DNA of 64,000 nt from positions 1 to 64,000 of the forward strand of contig DATBJJ010000110.1 of the NCBI GenBank assembly GCA_036556425.1, read 5' to 3'. This DNA is from DATBJJ01 sp036556425. GTDB lineage: Bacteria; Acidobacteriota; Vicinamibacteria; Vicinamibacterales; 2-12-FULL-66-21. Shown piece after piece: positions 59,418-64,000 of this stretch. Each line of letters starts with the position of its first letter. Positions within the stretch are counted from its first letter, which is position 1. A model generated the notes under the pieces. That model ran no database searches. It was not told where the DNA came from and saw only the letters and a list, made by a program, of their open reading frames with translations. Made by a program: the position numbers and the translations under genes.

Positions 59418-59684
59418 TCAGTATTCCGTGAAGAGATCGTCAGGATAGCAATACAACCATCGCTCGCCGGGCTCGGCGGACGCGATGACCGGGTGGCCTG
59501 ACGCCTTGGCGTGCTTTGTCGCGTGATGGTTGGGCGACGAATCGCAGCAGAGCGTCGATCCGCACGTCTGGCACGTGCGCAGATGGACCCAGCGCGAATG
59601 TGTTTTCACGCATTCCTCGCAGACGCGCTCCTTCGGATGCTTCACGGCCGAGATGCCGCCGATGTGCGTGCAGCTAGCTGCCAT
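59418..59684 (-). CDS. UBP-type zinc-finger protein
   Basis: 88 residues comprising one ZnF-UBP domain. The ligands are arranged as CTH near the N-terminus, CEEC, CQTCGSTLCC, then HHATKHAKASGHP. A final WLYCYPDDLFTEY matches the family's end. In eukaryotes the domain binds the free C-terminus of ubiquitin. Bacterial stand-alone copies are common in Acidobacteriota and actinobacteria and have no established ligand. It is last in an apparent operon with the flavoprotein gene 19 bp upstream. Confidence 0.9.
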   Translation of the reverse strand: MAASCTHIGGISAVKHPKERVCEECVKTHSRWVHLRTCQTCGSTLCCDSSPNHHATKHAKASGHPVIASAEPGERWLYCYPDDLFTEY

Positions 59685-59703
59685 GAACGATCGATTGTAA
59701 TCC

Positions 59704-60927
59704 TCATTGTTGCTTTGCGGCGGCGATGCCCGCCGCGCGCCCCGTGGCCCACGCCCAGTAGAAGTTGTAGCCGCCGATCGGTCCGAAGGCGTCGAGCATT
59801 TCGCCGCAGAGATAGAGCCCTTTGTGCAGGCGGCTCTCCATCGTCCGGTGATCGATGTCGGTCAGGCTCACGCCGCCGCCCGTGACCTCCGCCTTCTTGT
59901 AGCCTTCGTCGCCGCTCCATGGAAGCTCGCCCTGGACCAGCGTCTCGACGAGCGCGATCCGGTGAGCTCGTGTGAGGTGCGCCAGTGGAATTCGTGGATC
60001 GATGCCAGCGTTCGCGGCGAGGGACTCGGCGAGACGCGCGGGCAAGACCGCGCTGACCGCGCCGAGCACGGTTCGCGACCCCTGCGGCTCGAGCGCGCGC
60101 TTCCACTCCTCGCGATCGCGCGTCGTCCATCGCACGGTGATGCGCGCCGGCGATGGACCTTCCGTCCGCGAGCGAACCGCGACGTGCGAGACGTCCAGCA
60201 CCGCCGGGCCGCTGTAGCCTCCATGCGTGAAGAGGAATCCTCCCGTCGCGACGGCCGACAGCGAGTTCGATCGCGCGGACAGCGTGACGTCGACGGAGAT
60301 TCCGGCGAGCGGCGCGAAGGGCACGGCCGGGGCGGTCAGCGGCGTGAGCGCGGCGTACGTCTGGTGAATCGTGTGGCCCAGATGCCGCGCTATCTGAATG
60401 CCTTCGCCATCACTTCCAGTTTTTGGAACGGAGAGCCCACCCGTTGCGACGATCACCGCATCGGCATCGATCGGAACATCTCCGGCAACGTCGATGCGCC
60501 ATGTCGATCCCGACGCGGCAACGCCAGTGACCCGTGCGTTCGTTCTCATGACGGCGCCGCGGCGTCTCGCGAGTGAATAGAGACGATCGCGCACGTCGCG
60601 CGCGCTCTGCGATCGCGGGAACAGCTTCGCGGATTCGACTTCCTCGACGAGCGGCAGTCCAGCGTCGCGCTCGAAGAACGCAATCTGATCGCGCAGCGGC
60701 CACGACCGGACGATGCGGCGAACGAGATGCGGAGGGGACTCGCTGACGAAGCGGGATTCGTCGAGACGCGACGGGAGGATGTTGCACCGGCCGCCGCCGC
60801 TAATGAGGATCTTGCGGCCGCCGTCCGCGGTGCCTTCGAGGAGGAGCGTGTCGGCGCCTCCGGCCGCGGCGAAGATTGCCGCCATCGTTCCGGCGGCTCC
60901 CGCTCCGATGACGACGACCCGGGGCAT
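59704..60927 (-). CDS. NAD(P)/FAD-dependent oxidoreductase, HI0933/BaiN-like
   Basis: 407-residue flavoprotein. The FAD-binding start is RVVVIGAGAAGTMAAIFAA with the second glycine-rich GGRKILISGGGRCNI typical of HI0933-family proteins. It also has VIVATGGLSVPKTG and FLFTHGGYSGPAVLDVS. The C-terminal LYLCGEMLDAFGPIGGYNFYWAWATG contains the last FAD contact. Family members are mostly uncharacterised; BaiN reduces bile-acid intermediates in gut clostridia. It lies 6 bp downstream of hldD on the same strand. Confidence 0.9.
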   Translation of the reverse strand: MPRVVVIGAGAAGTMAAIFAAAGGADTLLLEGTADGGRKILISGGGRCNILPSRLDESRFVSESPPHLVRRIVRSWPLRDQIAFFERDAGLPLVEEVESAKLFPRSQSARDVRDRLYSLARRRGAVMRTNARVTGVAASGSTWRIDVAGDVPIDADAVIVATGGLSVPKTGSDGEGIQIARHLGHTIHQTYAALTPLTAPAVPFAPLAGISVDVTLSARSNSLSAVATGGFLFTHGGYSGPAVLDVSHVAVRSRTEGPSPARITVRWTTRDREEWKRALEPQGSRTVLGAVSAVLPARLAESLAANAGIDPRIPLAHLTRAHRIALVETLVQGELPWSGDEGYKKAEVTGGGVSLTDIDHRTMESRLHKGLYLCGEMLDAFGPIGGYNFYWAWATGRAAGIAAAKQQ

Positions 60928-60933
60928 GCCCGT

Positions 60934-61965
60934 TCAGGCGTGCTTGAGGGGGACTTGCGCCGCCGGCACGCTTGCTTCGTCTCCAAGCCGGCGATTGGGG
61001 ATCAAGTAGTCGCGAACGTATTCGGCGACGGCAGACGCGAGCGGCGCCGGCGCGCGATCGTATCCGCTCTCGCGCAGCCGATCGAGCATCGCGCGCGTCG
61101 AGTACTGATACTTGCCGCGGAGCTGCTCCGGCATGTCCACGAACTCGATGTTCCGCCTCACGCCCATCGCGTCGAACACCGCCGTCGCGAGATCGATCCA
61201 TGTGTGCGCGCTGCCCGAGCCGACGTTGACGAGCCCCCGCACCGACGAATGCTCCGCCGCGTGCAGCGTCATCGCAACCGCATCCTTCACGTAGACGAAG
61301 TCACGGCGCTGCTCGCCGTCTCTGAAGTCGGGTCGATCGCTTCGAAACAATTTCACGCGGCCCGTTTCGCGGATCTGATGAAAGGCCTTGTTCACCATGC
61401 TCCGCATGTCGCCCTTGTGATCCTCGTTCGGTCCGAAGACGTTGAAGTACTTCAGTCCGGCGATCCGATCGAAATAGCCCCGGCGCCACGCGTAGAGATC
61501 GAACAGGTGCTTCGAGTAGCCGTACATGTTCAGCGGGCGAAGCGATCGAAGGTCGAAGTCCTCGGCCAGATCGCCCTCCAGCGCGCCGTACGTCGCGGCC
61601 GACGAGGCGTAGACGAAGCGGACGTCGCGGCGGCACGCCCAGTCGGCAAGCGTTTTCGTGAAGGCGAAGTTGTTCGTCGCGAGGTACGACGCGTCGGTCT
61701 CGGTCGTGGAGGAGCACGCACCGAGATGGAGGATCGTCGTGACGTTGTCGAGCGCGCCGCGATCCATCGCGGCCTCGAGCCGGTCCGCTTCGAGATAGTC
61801 GTCGAACGCGAGAGGCGTGAGATTGCGCCACTTCTCGCTGCGCCCGAGCCGATCGACGATGAGGATGCGGTCGTGGCCCTTCCGGTTGAGCGCCCAGACG
61901 AGGGCGCTGCCGATGAAGCCGGCGCCGCCCGTCACGAGCGTGAGGCCCTTGTCGATGGGGGTCAT
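60934..61965 (-). CDS. hldD: ADP-glyceromanno-heptose 6-epimerase
   Basis: 343 residues. Extended short-chain dehydrogenase with TGGAGFIGSALV at the start, LGACSSTTETDASY (the HldD-specific segment with the active-site Ser and Thr cluster), the YxxxK pair Tyr148/Lys152 in MYGYSKHLFD, then YFNVFGPNEDHKGDMRSM and FRDGEQRRDFVYVKD. It epimerises ADP-D-glycero- to ADP-L-glycero-manno-heptose for lipopolysaccharide core, so it implies a Gram-negative envelope. It lies 22 bp after the alcohol dehydrogenase gene and 6 bp before the flavoprotein gene. Confidence 0.92.
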   Translation of the reverse strand: MTPIDKGLTLVTGGAGFIGSALVWALNRKGHDRILIVDRLGRSEKWRNLTPLAFDDYLEADRLEAAMDRGALDNVTTILHLGACSSTTETDASYLATNNFAFTKTLADWACRRDVRFVYASSAATYGALEGDLAEDFDLRSLRPLNMYGYSKHLFDLYAWRRGYFDRIAGLKYFNVFGPNEDHKGDMRSMVNKAFHQIRETGRVKLFRSDRPDFRDGEQRRDFVYVKDAVAMTLHAAEHSSVRGLVNVGSGSAHTWIDLATAVFDAMGVRRNIEFVDMPEQLRGKYQYSTRAMLDRLRESGYDRAPAPLASAVAEYVRDYLIPNRRLGDEASVPAAQVPLKHA

Positions 61966-61987
61966 CGCGACTGGGCAATTCTAGCAG

Positions 61988-63031
61988 TTAGGACGGCATC
62001 AACACCGACTTGATGACGCGCCCCTCGTGCATCGCGTCGAACGCCTCGCGCCATCCGGAGAGCGGCGCGCGCAGCCCGACGATCCGATCGGCCCGAGTCA
62101 CGCCGCGATCGAGCAGATGGATCACGCGCTCCCACACCGGCCAGTTGTGGCTGAACGATCCTTGGACGTGCACGTTCCCTTGGACGACCGGGTTGACGTC
62201 GGTCGCGATGATCTGCGGCGACCAGCCGACCTTCGTCACCTGCCCGTCCGGGCGGACGATACGGAGCGCCGTCGCGAGCGCGGTGCTCGCGCCGGTGGCG
62301 TCGCAGACGAGATCGGCGCCAATCGGCGCCACGCTTCGGACGATTTCATTGAGGTCCTGCGAATCGACGTCGACGCCATGCGTTGCGCCGAGATCGCGCG
62401 CGGCGGCGAGCCGATCGGCGTCGTGCCGGAGGCCGGCAACGATCAGCGGATCCGCGCCGGCAAGCGCCGCCATGCGCGCGCAGAGTAGGCCGATCGGTCC
62501 CGGTCCGAGGACCACGACGACGTCCCCCGGACGGATCGTCGAGTTGACGCACATGGCTTGAAAGGCGACGGAGTGCGGCTCGGCGAGGCACGCGAGATCG
62601 AACGGCAGCGTATCGGGAATCCGGTGCAGGCATCGAGCAGGTACGCGGACGTACTGCGACATCGCGCCGTCGATTCCGTAGCCGAAGCCCTTTCGCGCGG
62701 GACAAAGGTTGTAACGCCCGGTGCGGCACATCAGACACGCGCCGCAGATTTCGGCGGCCGTCTCGCAGACCACGCGATCGCCCTCGCGGATCCCGGGCGT
62801 GCCGCGTCCGAGCTTCGCCACCGTTCCGCCGAACTCATGCCCGAGCACCACCGGCACGTTGACCGTCCAGGAGTGCGTGTTGTGCGCCTGGTGGACGTCG
62901 GATCCGCAAACGGATACCGCGCCAACTTCCAGGAGCGCCTCGCCGTCGCCGATGTCCGGCACGGGGACTTCGCGGAGCTCTACGGCGAGCGGCTTCAGCG
63001 CGTACTGGACGACGGCGGGTTGAGTCGGCAT
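61988..63031 (-). CDS. Zinc-dependent medium-chain alcohol/polyol dehydrogenase
   Basis: 347 residues. The catalytic zinc site is Cys42 (VSVCGSDVH), His65 and Glu66 (GHEFGGTV). The structural zinc site is Cys96, 99, 102 and 110 (CGACLMCRTGRYNLC). The NAD-binding motif is VVVLGPGPIGLLCARM. This fits the sorbitol/threonine/galactitol dehydrogenase group; the exact substrate is not told by sequence. It heads the leftward set dehydrogenase-hldD-flavoprotein-zinc finger and is divergent from the DUF1835 gene by 76 bp. Confidence 0.9.
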   Translation of the reverse strand: MPTQPAVVQYALKPLAVELREVPVPDIGDGEALLEVGAVSVCGSDVHQAHNTHSWTVNVPVVLGHEFGGTVAKLGRGTPGIREGDRVVCETAAEICGACLMCRTGRYNLCPARKGFGYGIDGAMSQYVRVPARCLHRIPDTLPFDLACLAEPHSVAFQAMCVNSTIRPGDVVVVLGPGPIGLLCARMAALAGADPLIVAGLRHDADRLAAARDLGATHGVDVDSQDLNEIVRSVAPIGADLVCDATGASTALATALRIVRPDGQVTKVGWSPQIIATDVNPVVQGNVHVQGSFSHNWPVWERVIHLLDRGVTRADRIVGLRAPLSGWREAFDAMHEGRVIKSVLMPS

Positions 63032-63107
63032 GCGCGCATTGTAGAACGGTCCAAGAACGGTTTCGTGACGCTCGAACGGACCGCCGGGATCTGTCAGACT
63101 AGGATCC

Positions 63108-64000
63108 GTGACGACCGAGGTCTCTTCACGGACGCTTCACGTCGCGAACGGCACGTGCACGACCGCTCTGCTCGGCGCGGCGGGCATTCCCGGACGGGCT
63201 TCTATCTGGGCCGATCCGCTTCACGACGGACCCGTACCATCCGGTCTCTCTGACGACGATCTGCTCAACCTGCGGGTGGACTACTTGAGCGGAAAGCTCG
63301 ACGGCTATCCGCCGTCGCCCGCAAGCCAAGATCCCGTCAACGATTTGCGCGCGTGGCGCGCCGCGATCGACGACGTGGCGTCGTACGACGAGATCGTCTT
63401 GTGGTTCGAGCACGACCTCTTCGATCAGCTCAATCTGATCCAGTTGCTCGATCACGTCTCGCGCGACGGCGTTCGCGCGAAGCCGATCAGCCTCATCTGC
63501 GTCGGCGGGTTTCCAGGACATCCCAACTTCAAAGGTCTCGGCGAGCTGAGCCCCGCCGAGATCGGATCGCTCGTCGGCACGCGGCGCCTTGTCGGCGAGG
63601 CGCAGATGGCGCTCGCGAACCGTGCGTGGAATGCGTTCCGCGATCCTGATCCGCGCGCGATCGAGCGGCTGATTCAAGCCGACACGTCCGCGCTGCCGTT
63701 TCTGCGCGCGGCGCTTCGCCGTCACCTGCAGGAGTTTCCGTGGACGCGCGACGGTCTCTCGCGCTGCGAGCGGAGACTCATGACGCTTGCCGAGCGCGAG
63801 CCGATCGGGATTCACGATGCGTTCCCGCGCATGCACGAAGGAGAGGACGCGTTCTACATCGCGGACGGATCGTTCTGGGATCTCGCGGTGGAGCTCGAGC
63901 GCGCGTCGCTCGTGACGATCGACGCGCCGTCCCGCCATCCGTACGACTTTCCGGACGGAACGATCGTGCTGACGGCCCTCGGCGGCGACGTGCTCGGCGG
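63108..64000 (+). CDS. DUF1835 domain protein, 3' end outside window
   Basis: A rightward gene open to the window edge; 297 residues are visible. It starts at a GTG (63108), weakly supported by TAGGA upstream. The DUF1835 N-terminus is clear: TLHVANGTCTTALLGAAGIP, WADPLHDGPVP, and LVDxxS-like stretches continuing with EIVLWFEHDLFDQLNLIQLL. Later parts (LSPAEIGSLVGTRRLVGEAQ) and a winged-helix-like end (TLAEREPIGIHDAF) follow. DUF1835 proteins are small cytoplasmic proteins of unknown function, sometimes linked to sigma-factor genes. Confidence 0.82.
   Translation, partial: MTTEVSSRTLHVANGTCTTALLGAAGIPGRASIWADPLHDGPVPSGLSDDDLLNLRVDYLSGKLDGYPPSPASQDPVNDLRAWRAAIDDVASYDEIVLWFEHDLFDQLNLIQLLDHVSRDGVRAKPISLICVGGFPGHPNFKGLGELSPAEIGSLVGTRRLVGEAQMALANRAWNAFRDPDPRAIERLIQADTSALPFLRAALRRHLQEFPWTRDGLSRCERRLMTLAEREPIGIHDAFPRMHEGEDAFYIADGSFWDLAVELERASLVTIDAPSRHPYDFPDGTIVLTALGGDVLG

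Overview
The window is high-GC bacterial DNA, packed with genes on both strands, with no rRNA, tRNA or insertion sequence that I could recognise. Five orphan 800-residue permeases of the ADOP type (MacB/FtsX permeases without an ATPase partner), DUF1080 proteins, PadR control, an Oar-like TonB-dependent receptor and carboxypeptidase-regulatory-like surface proteins together suggest an Acidobacteriota genome, probably of the Vicinamibacteria. This placement is inference from gene content; no marker gene was compared.

Layout. 1-12.7 kb: a DUF1684 lipoprotein and methyltransferase pair; a CBM9 protein; a leftward operon of cupredoxin-dehydrogenase, ABC exporter and PadR regulator; two DUF1080 proteins; and a leftward set of DUF420 protein, a 47-residue metallothionein-like protein and an aldo-keto reductase/kinase/HAD fusion. 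12.7-23.7 kb: a four-helix-bundle cassette, an ADOP permease, an esterase/secreted-RraA operon, paired PepSY-type membrane proteins, an acyltransferase with an MFS transporter, a second four-helix-bundle cassette, and a MmcQ/YjbR protein. 23.7-36.6 kb: an MBL hydrolase with an ADOP permease, DinB, another ADOP permease behind fabF and an AlkZ-like glycosylase, an aldo-keto reductase, an epimerase and a sulfatase-fold/TPR protein. 36.5-46.5 kb: a TonB receptor, a YcbB-type L,D-transpeptidase, a CE15-like esterase and a GntR-slipin-ADOP operon. 46.5-52.8 kb: a third four-helix-bundle cassette, an EfpL-type elongation factor, a glycosidase-like secreted protein and an MmyB-type regulator. 52.8-64 kb: a carboxypeptidase-regulatory-like protein, a two-component system with its probable operator, small secreted and membrane proteins with an ADOP permease, then dehydrogenase-hldD-flavoprotein-zinc-finger genes and a DUF1835 gene that runs off the end.

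The most unusual feature is a set of intergenic short-tandem-repeat elements. Three unrelated repeat families (units of about 7, 8 and 7-8 bp) each form two long arrays in inverted orientation, and each pair of arrays encloses one gene for a 23S-rRNA-IVP-type four-helix-bundle protein. In all three the downstream array starts within 0-5 bp of the stop codon, and the upstream array lies about 40-130 bp before the start. A transcript across a cassette could fold into a long stem around the gene, as the intervening sequences of 23S rRNA do. The repeat family of the third cassette also occurs at two gene-less sites. Two further gene-less hairpins use an 11-bp period, have arms of about 55-68 bp and both have a 39-nt loop. 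Simpler palindromic or 9-bp repeats occupy other gene junctions. I propose that these are one class of element, with four-helix-bundle genes as cargo or partner and gene-less derivatives.
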